Part shown: piece after piece, positions 25,541 to 34,686 of the stretch | Position numbering within the stretch: position 1 is the first letter of the stretch | Layout of the letters: each line of letters begins with the position of its first letter | From: Marinilabiliaceae bacterium | GTDB taxonomy: Bacteria > Bacteroidota > Bacteroidia > Bacteroidales > Marinilabiliaceae | Length of the DNA: 47,382 nucleotides | Assembly: GCA_021443545.1 (NCBI GenBank) | Contig: JABUTU010000020.1 | Span: forward strand, 1-47,382 | Direction: 5' to 3' | Notes under the pieces: model-generated | Databases searched by the model: none | Seen by the model: the letters and a program-made list of their open reading frames with translations, nothing else | Told to the model about the DNA's origin: nothing | Made by a program: the position numbers and the translations under genes

Positions 25541-27313
25541 TTAGTATCCTGGATTCTGGCCTAATTCTGCATCCTTATTTGCCTCTTTTACCGACTGAGG
25601 AATTGGCAGCATATTATATTTCTCAAGAATTCCTGCGTCATCACTATTCTCAGCCCAATAGAAGGGGTTGTATTTTTTTATACGATCATATACAAGACCG
25701 AGACGTGCCAATGTCAGGAACCTCTTCTCTTCAATACCGAACTCTCTCATTCGTTCATCCAAAATATAATCCATATCTACTTTAGAAGACTCTACGTCAG
25801 AAGCATTTGATCGACGTCGAACGACATTAATATCGTCAGCTGCCTTTGCGGCATCTCCTTTTTTAAGATATGCTTCTGCTCTCAACAAATATACCTCCGC
25901 TAATCTCATCATATATTGATCTGTATACACCTTACCGCCTGTTCCTGTCAGCATATAACTGTTCTTATCTGCATAAGCAGCATCTGGGTAGTTATAAGGA
26001 TTTACACATTTTGTCTGATAACCCATTATATATCTATTGGGAACATCTGTCTGTGAAAACAAATTACTTCCGGGCAATCCAGCCTGACTTATGACTGCTC
26101 CCTCAGGCAGATTAGGATTCTCAACATCAAAATAATCGCCAAACAGCTCAGCATCATCTCCGAACGCAGCTTTATTTGTATATTTAAACTTACGTGGGAA
26201 ATTATATTCTGAGTTTCTTATATCATTAGCGTAATCAGCACTACCGTAGTCTCCCCATGCATAATTAAAATGCTCAATTGGAATGAAAGTACCGATACCT
26301 CTTCCTCCAGTATAATCGCCTATAGGCCAGAGGAATGGTTTAATAGAGCGTCCATTATAATCAATTGTAAACTGTCCGACTTGTGGTGCACAATACCTCT
26401 CAAGCCAGTATCCACCATCGGCACTCCAAAAATAAGAACTTGTACTGCTTCCTCCGCCCTTGACATCTTCTTTTAATTGAATAACCCAAATTGACTCCTT
26501 ATTTCCTCCTTCATTTCGGTTTTGATTTCCTCTACGGAACAAATCCCAATATACATCACCATCTTCTCCAGCTCTCGAACCAAAACGTTCGGTCATAAGA
26601 GAGAGATTTGGATTTTCTATAAGCTTTGAGAGAGTCGCAACAGCCTTTTCATTGTCTCCATTTGCAAGATACAACTCTCCAAGAAGAAAATTTGCTGCGG
26701 CATTGCTTACCTCTCCATCTTTCACATTCTGAATATCATCAAGATGTTCCGCTGCGAAAACAGCGTCCTCTATGGCAACTTTCAAGACTTCCTCTTTTGA
26801 TGCTCTTGTGTAGTTTGTCTTGGGTTTTGTCACCTCCTCCAACTGCAAAGGGACACCACCATAAAGATATGCCAATGTTCTGTAGGCATAGGCTCTGAAG
26901 AAACGACCTTTAGCCTCGTACTTAGCTTTGTTCTCATCACTAAGGCTACTCTTACCTACCCTGGATATGCAAACATTACACTGGCCGATAAGTTTATAGA
27001 GTTGAGTCCAATGATAAGAGGCCATACTTGATGTCGGATTAATAGTATTGCTTAGATTTGAGACGACATGTCCATCAGACCCATTAGCCACCAAATCCGA
27101 CACTCCAAGGAAATCCAAACAGTGGTCATAGTTCGTATAGAACTCCTGACGAACAAGATAATACAACTCTGTCACAGCCATATCCATATCAGTTGTTGTT
27201 TCATAAGAGTTCGACGCACTCATAAAATCAAGTGGTTTCTCCTCAAGAAAGCTATCTTCATCACACGCTGAAAATAAGAAAGCCGTGACGAGTACATATA
27301 ATAATTTTTTCAT
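25541..27313 (-). CDS. SusD/RagB family glycan-binding lipoprotein
   Basis: A 590-residue surface lipoprotein (MKKLLYVLVTAFLFSAC, lipidated Cys17). It covers its SusC partner as a lid and binds glycan for import. SusD signs are the N-terminal SFLEEKPLDF, the TPR-rich middle (RFFRAYAYRTLAYLYGGVPL, about residues 147-166), and the C-terminal YMMRLAEVYLLRAEAYLKKG plus RRRSNASDV and RFLTLARLGLVYDRI. It starts 17 bp after susC, the usual coupled pair. Ligand not identifiable from sequence; the enzyme neighbours suggest decorated xylan or arabinogalactan oligosaccharides. Confidence 0.95.
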   Translation of the reverse strand: MKKLLYVLVTAFLFSACDEDSFLEEKPLDFMSASNSYETTTDMDMAVTELYYLVRQEFYTNYDHCLDFLGVSDLVANGSDGHVVSNLSNTINPTSSMASYHWTQLYKLIGQCNVCISRVGKSSLSDENKAKYEAKGRFFRAYAYRTLAYLYGGVPLQLEEVTKPKTNYTRASKEEVLKVAIEDAVFAAEHLDDIQNVKDGEVSNAAANFLLGELYLANGDNEKAVATLSKLIENPNLSLMTERFGSRAGEDGDVYWDLFRRGNQNRNEGGNKESIWVIQLKEDVKGGGSSTSSYFWSADGGYWLERYCAPQVGQFTIDYNGRSIKPFLWPIGDYTGGRGIGTFIPIEHFNYAWGDYGSADYANDIRNSEYNFPRKFKYTNKAAFGDDAELFGDYFDVENPNLPEGAVISQAGLPGSNLFSQTDVPNRYIMGYQTKCVNPYNYPDAAYADKNSYMLTGTGGKVYTDQYMMRLAEVYLLRAEAYLKKGDAAKAADDINVVRRRSNASDVESSKVDMDYILDERMREFGIEEKRFLTLARLGLVYDRIKKYNPFYWAENSDDAGILEKYNMLPIPQSVKEANKDAELGQNPGY

Positions 27314-27330
27314 TTTAATACCATTGAAGA

Positions 27331-30300
27331 TTAGAACATAATATTTAGGCCAAGCGTGAAACTCTTCATAACAGGACGATTGGCATATGTACTACCACTA
27401 ACACGAGTCACACTTCCATTGTCATTACCATCAACGAATCCTCCCATATCAGGTTCCGGATCCCAACCATGCCAGCCTGTCACCGTCAAAAGGTTCTTGG
27501 CATTAAAGTTAATGCTTGCCCCCTTTATACCAATCTTGCCAATAACATCTGTAGGAATATTGTACGACAATGTCAAATCCTGAAGTCGCATAAAGTTACG
27601 ACTCTCATATCGGTGCACTTTATCATCTCCGAGTTTGCTGTTGGTCTGTGCACACGCATATATTCCATCAGGATTATTTGGTGACCAATAGAGGTCCGCA
27701 TTCTCCTTAAACTTATTATTTCGCAAACCAACTGCATCAGGAAGAACATTCGCACTATTCTGACCGAGATAACTCTCGTCATTACCGAGCGTAGAGTTTA
27801 TAAAGAAGCTAAGAGTGAAATCCTTAAATCTAAGACTATTCTGCATTCCCATACGAACAGTAGGATCTGTCTGACCTATGATTGTACGGTCGTTAGCGTC
27901 GATCTTACCATCATTGTTAACGTCTACTACCTTATAATTACCTGGGTGGAAACCCTCAGGTATATCATCTCCAACTTGCCAGATGCCATCGACTTTATAA
28001 TCCCATATAGCAGACAATGACTCACCAATGAAGAGACTTGATGCAACTAAGTCGTCTTCTTTGCCGTCTCCATTACTATCAAGACCTGTCAGTGACTTGA
28101 TTTCATTACTATTGTGTGAGATATTAAATGTTGTTGTCCACTCAAAATCACTTGTTCTGATATTGTGAGAGGTAATATTAAACTCTATACCACTATTCTT
28201 TATCTTGCCGACATTTGACGAAATCGTGGTAAATCCTGTAATATCAGGTATCACAACGTTAAATAACAAGTCGTTTGTTGTTGTCTTATAAGCCTCGATT
28301 GAACCCGTTATCTTATTATCAATAAATCCGAAGTCGAGACCGAAATTCAGGCCCTTAGTCTTTTCCCACTTCAAGTCTTTATTCTCAAGTGACGATAATT
28401 CCTGACGGATTGCTCCAGCATTATTGAATATATAGCCAATATCAGACGAAACTTTAGCCAAAGAGGCATATCTATTTGTCTGGTTACCACTAATGCCATA
28501 TCCTACTCTAAGCTTCAAGTTATTCATCACATCTTGAAAACTCCAGAAACTTTCATTTGAAACTACCCAGCCGAGAGCAACTGAAGGGAAGACAGCGCTC
28601 TTGTTATTCTCAGCAAACCCTGAGTATCCATCGCGTCTTACTGTAACTGTTGCAAGATATCGGCTGTCAAACCCATAATTAATACGTGCCATCTGGTATA
28701 GCATCGACTCTTTCCAGGCATCTGAATAGGTATACTGCTTAGATCCAAGTTCCAGGCTATTATAGCCAAGCGACAAGCGGTCGAACATCTGAGAATCTGC
28801 ACTTGTGTACGAGTAGCGACGACTTACACCTCCGTAGACTAATGTTGCTGCGAGGTTATGTATGTCAGCAAATGTTGAATTATAGTTTGCAATAGCATCA
28901 AGAGTATAATCGTAGTAGGTTGAATTATTCTTATACGCCTCGCCATTTCTGTTCTGTGCATATTTGCTTGAATAATTGTGATTACCAATCCTCAAATTAT
29001 TACCATAATTAATTCTCAACGTAAGACCATCAATGATATTAAACTCATTATAGATGTTAGCAAAGAAGTTAAACTGACGATCATAATCATCCACATTGCT
29101 TCCAAACCAAGGATTCTCCTTAGCGTCATTCATTGGGTTTACTTTCAAGCTTCCATCTTTCTCGTAAGGAACAGCGAGAGGACTCATCTGCACAAGATAT
29201 GGCAAATATGTCTCTTGTCCATCTTTATTTATAAATGAACCGAAAGCCTGAACGCCTATCTTCCACCATTTTCGGGCCTGCGCATCAATATTTACTCTGA
29301 TGCTATTACGCTTAAAATTATCGTTAAGCATCATGTTCTCCTGCGTAGTATGGCCAAATGACAACAAGTAGGAAACATGATCATTGCCACCCGACACATT
29401 GAACTTGGCTTCAACTATTTTACCCGTTCTTGTGAACTCATCCCACCAGTTATAATCATTGCTGACAATATTACCATTCTCGTCAAACATATAATTATCT
29501 GTAAGATATGATTTCAGGACGAAATCAGGGTTATCACTTTTGTATCCAGATGCTTCTGTATATGCTTTTTCCCACAGAACCTCTTTGTCGAATGCCAGAA
29601 TCTCGTCTCTGGTCATTGTCTCAAGTTTATTTGTTGGCACTTGCCAGCTGTAAGACACATTGAAGTCAAGCTTAGCATCGCCAGGCTTGCCTTTCTTTGT
29701 TGTAATCAGCATAACACCATTAGCAGCTTGCGCACCATACACAGCTGTGGCACTGGCATCCTTCAGGATATCAATCGATGCTATATCGGCTGGATTTATC
29801 GACTGAATATCACCATTATAAATAATACCATCCAGAACTATAAGAATGCTCGTATTACCCGAAATTGTGTTTTTTCCTCGAATGGATATGCTTGGTGTCT
29901 CGCCCGCCGAGGTAGAAAGACCTACATTCAAGCCTGGAACAGTACCTCGTAGCATCTGCGCGACATTGGTAATTGTCGACTTTTCAAAATCCTTTATATT
30001 GGCACTGACCACCGCTCCTGTCAGGTCGCTCTTCTTCATAGAGCCATAACCTACAACGACGACGTCGCCCAACACTTCACTATACTCTGGAAGCAAAACA
30101 TCTACATTTTTTCTTCCTTCAAGAGCAACCTCGACTGTCTCATACCCCAGATATGAAACAATTAGGGTTGACGTCGGACTAACCGAGATTCTAAAATTAC
30201 CATCGACATCCGAAACTGTACCTACTGAAGTACCCTTTTCGCGAATAGCAGCTCCAATGATGACCTCCCCATCGGTAGAAGTAACCTTGCCGCTGACCTC

Positions 30301-30375
30301 ATACGTCTGTCCCATTGCATAATATGGAAAAGAGCAAATGAGAAAAACAAGCAACTGCAAAATTTTTGTTCTCAT
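27331..30375 (-). CDS. SusC/RagA family TonB-linked outer-membrane transporter
   Basis: About 1014 residues. A signal peptide (MRTKILQLLVFLICSFPYYA) is followed by a carboxypeptidase-regulatory-like domain (about 25-105; YEVSGKVTSTDGEVIIGAAI), the TonB-dependent plug (SGEVLGDVVVVGYGSMKKSDLTGAV region, here quoted as VVVVGYGSMKKSDLTGAV, about 108-225), and a 22-strand barrel ending in aromatic MKSFTLGLNIMF. It imports oligosaccharides into the periplasm with energy from TonB-ExbBD. The ATG at 30375 gives the normal signal peptide; a longer frame starting at 30441 would add 22 non-signal residues. Upstream are the inverted TTGCAA repeats and the terminator of the regulator gene. Confidence 0.96.
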   Translation of the reverse strand: MRTKILQLLVFLICSFPYYAMGQTYEVSGKVTSTDGEVIIGAAIREKGTSVGTVSDVDGNFRISVSPTSTLIVSYLGYETVEVALEGRKNVDVLLPEYSEVLGDVVVVGYGSMKKSDLTGAVVSANIKDFEKSTITNVAQMLRGTVPGLNVGLSTSAGETPSISIRGKNTISGNTSILIVLDGIIYNGDIQSINPADIASIDILKDASATAVYGAQAANGVMLITTKKGKPGDAKLDFNVSYSWQVPTNKLETMTRDEILAFDKEVLWEKAYTEASGYKSDNPDFVLKSYLTDNYMFDENGNIVSNDYNWWDEFTRTGKIVEAKFNVSGGNDHVSYLLSFGHTTQENMMLNDNFKRNSIRVNIDAQARKWWKIGVQAFGSFINKDGQETYLPYLVQMSPLAVPYEKDGSLKVNPMNDAKENPWFGSNVDDYDRQFNFFANIYNEFNIIDGLTLRINYGNNLRIGNHNYSSKYAQNRNGEAYKNNSTYYDYTLDAIANYNSTFADIHNLAATLVYGGVSRRYSYTSADSQMFDRLSLGYNSLELGSKQYTYSDAWKESMLYQMARINYGFDSRYLATVTVRRDGYSGFAENNKSAVFPSVALGWVVSNESFWSFQDVMNNLKLRVGYGISGNQTNRYASLAKVSSDIGYIFNNAGAIRQELSSLENKDLKWEKTKGLNFGLDFGFIDNKITGSIEAYKTTTNDLLFNVVIPDITGFTTISSNVGKIKNSGIEFNITSHNIRTSDFEWTTTFNISHNSNEIKSLTGLDSNGDGKEDDLVASSLFIGESLSAIWDYKVDGIWQVGDDIPEGFHPGNYKVVDVNNDGKIDANDRTIIGQTDPTVRMGMQNSLRFKDFTLSFFINSTLGNDESYLGQNSANVLPDAVGLRNNKFKENADLYWSPNNPDGIYACAQTNSKLGDDKVHRYESRNFMRLQDLTLSYNIPTDVIGKIGIKGASINFNAKNLLTVTGWHGWDPEPDMGGFVDGNDNGSVTRVSGSTYANRPVMKSFTLGLNIMF

Positions 30376-30497
30376 AAATAAATTGGTTGTGTTAATACAA
30401 ATGTGTAATTGGTTAATACTCATCCAAAAATCACAACGCAATTTTATACAAAACAGATGAGGCAGATGTTAAAAAATGTGTCGTTGGCATTCCGATT

Positions 30498-30541
30498 TGT
30501 TGCAAAATAATAAAAAAACAATTCCTGTCAGCTTTGCAACA
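30498..30541 (-). promoter_or_regulatory. Inverted TGTTGCAAA/TTTGCAACA repeat upstream of susC (candidate operator)
   Basis: TGTTGCAAA (30498-30506) and its exact inverse TTTGCAACA (30533-30541) are separated by 26 nt. The left copy overlaps a possible susC -7 box, TTATTTTG on the minus strand (30510-30503). A similar pair lies upstream of the regulator gene, so this may be the binding site of the locus regulator. Inference only. Confidence 0.35.
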
Positions 30542-30549
30542 TATCGAAT

Positions 30550-30583
30550 AAAAAAGGTTGATTCTTCCGTTAAAGAATCAACC
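30550..30583 (-). terminator. Intrinsic terminator of the hybrid two-component system gene
   Basis: On the minus strand the hairpin arms are 30583-30573 and 30566-30556 (GGTTGATTCTT with AAGAATCAACC, 11 bp, 6-nt loop), followed by six T (30555-30550). It separates the regulator from susC, so susC needs its own promoter. Confidence 0.85.
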
Positions 30584-30634
30584 CAAATATGACATTTTGT
30601 AATCATTCAGATTAGCACATGGGGCTTATTTCGT

Positions 30635-33600
30635 CTATCTTTTTTCTGCATACTCCCGCGGTGTCATACCATAATATTTTTTAAACACTGTCGAGAAGTG
30701 TGTCGGACTGACAAAACCCACAAGATAGGCTATCTGTGCTATATTCTCTTTATCTTCTTTTATCAAACGAGCCGCCTGCTCAAGTCGTAAATTTCTTAAG
30801 AAAATTCCCGATGACAAACCAGTTATCTCCTTTATCCTACGGTGTAGTTGCGACCTGCTCAACCCAATTGACCCTGCAAGTTGCTCAACATTAAAGTCAG
30901 GATCGGCAAGGTTCTCATTGATTGTCTTCATAATACTACTCATCAATCGCTCATCGCTACCAACCACTTCAATGTTCGTCACTTTATCTTTTTGAGCCTG
31001 TGCTCCCGAATACTTTCCACGAACCATACGCCTATTGTTAAGCAGACTATCTATAACTGATTCCAGCTCCGTTATATTGAATGGTTTGGCAATATATGCA
31101 TCAGCACCAAGACGCATCGCCTCAATACGATCTTTCGAATCATTTTTTGATGTCAGCATGACAACAGGGATCTCACATACATTGGGATTATTCTTTATGT
31201 TCTTCAGCAACGTAAGACCATCGCTGACTGGCATCACAACATCTGTTACTACTATGTCGTACTTATGACTTAATAGCTGTTCGAGAGCCTCTTTACCGTC
31301 ACACCTTGAATCAATATGATAGGCCTCTTGGAGTTCTCTCGTCACATACTCCAACAGAGCCTGGTCATCATCAACGAATAGTATACGATACCTCTTGATA
31401 TTGTGCATCCTGGAGGTCGTAGCATGATTAACAGGTCTATCCGATTGCTCTTCTGCAAAAACCTCATCTTCCCGCAAATGCGACTTGCCCAATGGTATAA
31501 CTACTGTGAAGACAGCACCATGCCCATCCGCTCTGTTATGAGCACTGATTTTTCCCCTGTGCATGGTGACAAGTGTCTTGCAGAGTGAGAGTCCTATGCC
31601 CGATCCAGACGAATCAATATTCCGGGCATTCTCTCCTTGATAAAACCTGTCAAATATTGCCTCCTCATCTCCCTGCGGAACCCCCGCGCCACTATCATTA
31701 ACCTCTATGGTCAGCCGCTTATTGTCGCTCATAAGCCTGACATTTATGAAACCACCATTTGGAGTATACTTTAATGCATTGGAAAGCAAGTTGGATATAA
31801 CCTTGTCAAAGTTACTTCTGTCAACCCACGCATAGACATCATTACCATCTAAGTTACGAAAACGCAGTGTAATATTTCTCTGATGCGCAACATACTGAAA
31901 CATTGAGCATATTCCACTTACAAAACCACTCATCTCTGTGAGAGAACACTTTATATGCATTTGCTTCTTATCAATCTTACGAATATCGAGTATATCATTG
32001 ACAAGACTTAGCAAACGATTGGCATTCTGCTCTATGGTCTCGATGTCCACACGGCATTTCGCATCCGTTATACGCATCTTAAGGCTATTCAAAGGGTTGA
32101 TAATCATTGTTAGTGGGGAGCGTATCTCATGCGTTGCATTTATCAGGAAACGCATCTTGGCTTCATCCGACTCCTTCTTATGACGCACAATATAGCCTCT
32201 TAGAACTATTATTAGAATAAACGCAATAAGTAGCAGATATATTATATATGCCAATGGACTTGAATACCATGGATCAAGAATCGCTATAACAAACTTTGTT
32301 GGTTCCGACGAATAGTTCCCATTAACATTAGCCCTGAAAATCAGTGAATACTCTCCTGGTTCGAGTCGGGCAAACGTCACAACATTCGTTCCTTCTGAAA
32401 CTGCAATCCACCGCTCTCCATTATCCATGGAATACTCGTAGCTTGTTCGCTTAGCCTCATGAAAGTTAAGCAGTGATAGCTCTATCGACAATGTATTCTC
32501 GTTGTAGTCAAAAGTATAAAACTCTTTATTGCTTTCAACGGGGTTCCCGTTTACACTGAGATTTGTGATATGAACCTCTCCGACACTACGTTCTGGTTGT
32601 TCCATCTTTCTATGTGAGAACGAAATGACTCCATCAAGGACTCCAAACGTCAGTTTACCCACGTCCGAAACTATGGGTCGGCTACAAATAAATTCAGATA
32701 CCCTCCTTGAGTCAGACAAATACCGTTTCAACGAGGCATCAATGGGATTTAATCTGTACAACTCATTACTCGTTGCAAACCATAAATAACCATCTGGGTC
32801 TAATGCAAGACTGAATATTGCAAGGTCTTGAACCTGTTCTGTCCCTCTCAATGGCTCTGCAATGCAACTCTCCAGATTGTAGCTAAATAAACCTGATTTA
32901 GTACCAATTAAAATATCCCCATTTTTCGTTTGCGCCAACGACATACAGCCATGACCTTTAAGAACATTTAACGACTTATTCTCTTGCTTTATTAGTTGTC
33001 TTGTTTTGGTATCATAACACTCCAACCCATCTGATGTACCAAGCCATAGCTTTCCTCCTCCATCATACAACATTGAGATAATCCACGAATTATTAAGTCC
33101 GTTAGCATCTTCTATTTTTGATTTTACCATACTTACTTCCCCTGTCAATGTATTGTATATTGTGAGGCCAATGCCATAGTTGCTTATGTAGAGCTCACCC
33201 TCTCCATTATCTGTCATACACATTGTTCCCATACCAGGAAAGTCAAACAGATATTTGCTCCTACCCTCATAAGGATAATAAGCATAGACCGAATTTGCCG
33301 ATGCTATCCAATAGCGACTTCTCGCATCTTTGTATATCATATTTGTTCCATAGGGAACATTCTTACATTCACTAATTTCACCTCTTTCTGAGAATCGAAA
33401 TACGTTATTCTCAACCGCCACAAAAGCATCATTTCTGTCGCCCGCCACAACCGAGGTAACACCACTTCCTAAAACAACTCTTTCACCAGAAAAGGATATT
33501 TTATGAAATGTCTCATCATAGCCTTTGTCAAGCTGATATAATCCCTTTCCATAACAACAAATCCATAGATTACTATTCTTGTCTTCAAGAATATGTGTTG

Positions 33601-34558
33601 CATTGACAGCCGACAAGTCTATCACATGATTATAATCTTCCACACATCGTGCCTTTTTACTTCCCTTTGGTATAATCCACACGCCCTTACTACGCGTGGT
33701 CAGCAATAAATCCCCAAAGCGGTTACGGATGCCTGAACGCAGAAACGGAGCACCTCCTATTTCTGACAAATCATAACCTGTATCTACAAAATCGTTCAGA
33801 GCATAACTATACCTTAACAAACCACTACGACAAACCGCCAGAAAACCATCATTTCCATCTTCGATTATGCTGACCACACCATCTTTCTTACTCTTTAGCG
33901 TATTTACACATGTCATGACCTCTCCGTTCCACATCATCTTCATACATGTCCCAGCATGACCGAATATCCAGATATTCTGCATTCCATCCAGCAACATAGC
34001 TCCTGTTGACGCATCCTCAACAAGTCGGACACTTTCCAGTTTCTCTATAACGTTGCCATTATCTCGTATTATAAAGATGCCAAATCCCGCTGTACTTATC
34101 AAGATATTGTGCCATGCATCTTCAATAATAGATGTTACACGTGGCATTACCTCTCTTGGGAAGGTATATCTCTGGAAATCATCACTCTCATATCTATATC
34201 TCGATATACCTCTATTACACCCTACCCACATCCGACCTTTACTATCGGACATTAATACGGTGACTTCATTATCCGCAACCGTAGTACTATCTTGCTTTCT
34301 ACTCTTATATGCAGAAAAGCGATAGCCATCAAACTTATTCAGGCCATTCTCTGTCCCTATCCACAAAAGACCTCTTCTATCCTGATACGTCTCCGTCAAT
34401 GCACAACTCACCAATTCATCGGAACTGTAAAGTATTCCATATCCTCGTTCCCATGACGATGCAACAAATTCTGAAGTCTGACATACGCAATTAAGGTTGC
34501 ATACACTCAGAATAAGGACCACAAAGTAAGAAGAGGCAAAATGCTTATTTATACTCAT
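30635..34558 (-). CDS. Hybrid two-component system (sensor kinase plus AraC-type response regulator)
   Basis: About 1307 residues spanning the inner membrane, the standard local regulator of Bacteroidetes PULs. After the signal peptide come periplasmic two-component-regulator propeller repeats (DRRGLLWIGTENGLNKFDGY, then SKGRMWVGCNRGISRY and others), a Y_Y_Y domain (about 690-760) and one TM helix (about 770-790). In the cytoplasm lie HisKA with the phosphorylated histidine in NATHEIRSPLTM (residue about 810), HATPase (about 915-1030), a receiver with Asp near 1106 (VVTDVVMPVSDG) and a C-terminal AraC helix-turn-helix pair. All key residues are intact. An upstream ATG at 34564 is also possible. 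Its ligand is likely an oligosaccharide released by the locus enzymes. Confidence 0.96.
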   Translation of the reverse strand: MSINKHFASSYFVVLILSVCNLNCVCQTSEFVASSWERGYGILYSSDELVSCALTETYQDRRGLLWIGTENGLNKFDGYRFSAYKSRKQDSTTVADNEVTVLMSDSKGRMWVGCNRGISRYRYESDDFQRYTFPREVMPRVTSIIEDAWHNILISTAGFGIFIIRDNGNVIEKLESVRLVEDASTGAMLLDGMQNIWIFGHAGTCMKMMWNGEVMTCVNTLKSKKDGVVSIIEDGNDGFLAVCRSGLLRYSYALNDFVDTGYDLSEIGGAPFLRSGIRNRFGDLLLTTRSKGVWIIPKGSKKARCVEDYNHVIDLSAVNATHILEDKNSNLWICCYGKGLYQLDKGYDETFHKISFSGERVVLGSGVTSVVAGDRNDAFVAVENNVFRFSERGEISECKNVPYGTNMIYKDARSRYWIASANSVYAYYPYEGRSKYLFDFPGMGTMCMTDNGEGELYISNYGIGLTIYNTLTGEVSMVKSKIEDANGLNNSWIISMLYDGGGKLWLGTSDGLECYDTKTRQLIKQENKSLNVLKGHGCMSLAQTKNGDILIGTKSGLFSYNLESCIAEPLRGTEQVQDLAIFSLALDPDGYLWFATSNELYRLNPIDASLKRYLSDSRRVSEFICSRPIVSDVGKLTFGVLDGVISFSHRKMEQPERSVGEVHITNLSVNGNPVESNKEFYTFDYNENTLSIELSLLNFHEAKRTSYEYSMDNGERWIAVSEGTNVVTFARLEPGEYSLIFRANVNGNYSSEPTKFVIAILDPWYSSPLAYIIYLLLIAFILIIVLRGYIVRHKKESDEAKMRFLINATHEIRSPLTMIINPLNSLKMRITDAKCRVDIETIEQNANRLLSLVNDILDIRKIDKKQMHIKCSLTEMSGFVSGICSMFQYVAHQRNITLRFRNLDGNDVYAWVDRSNFDKVISNLLSNALKYTPNGGFINVRLMSDNKRLTIEVNDSGAGVPQGDEEAIFDRFYQGENARNIDSSGSGIGLSLCKTLVTMHRGKISAHNRADGHGAVFTVVIPLGKSHLREDEVFAEEQSDRPVNHATTSRMHNIKRYRILFVDDDQALLEYVTRELQEAYHIDSRCDGKEALEQLLSHKYDIVVTDVVMPVSDGLTLLKNIKNNPNVCEIPVVMLTSKNDSKDRIEAMRLGADAYIAKPFNITELESVIDSLLNNRRMVRGKYSGAQAQKDKVTNIEVVGSDERLMSSIMKTINENLADPDFNVEQLAGSIGLSRSQLHRRIKEITGLSSGIFLRNLRLEQAARLIKEDKENIAQIAYLVGFVSPTHFSTVFKKYYGMTPREYAEKR

Positions 34559-34574
34559 ATGCATGACAATACAA

Positions 34575-34582
34575 CAAAATTA
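34575..34582 (-). promoter_or_regulatory. -7 box of the hybrid two-component system gene
   Basis: TAATTTTG on the minus strand (34582-34575) fits TAnnTTTG and lies 16 bp before the ATG at 34558. No good TTTG is at -33. A TTGCAA repeat abuts it at 34583-34590, placing a possible operator within the promoter. Confidence 0.5.
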
Positions 34583-34635
34583 TGTTGCAAGATATGCAAT
34601 ATAAACAACATCGTGACTCTTCAAACGTTGCAACA
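34583..34635 (-). promoter_or_regulatory. Inverted TTGCAA repeat pair upstream of the regulator gene (candidate operator)
   Basis: TGTTGCAA (34583-34590) and TTGCAACA (34628-34635) face each other, the same half-sites as upstream of susC with about one helical turn more spacing (43 against 34 bp between TTGCAA centres). It abuts the -7 box, consistent with autoregulation. Hypothesis only. Confidence 0.35.
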
Positions 34636-34686
34636 GATATATAAAATGTTTCATGATACTATTTAACGTACCATATCAGTCAATTC

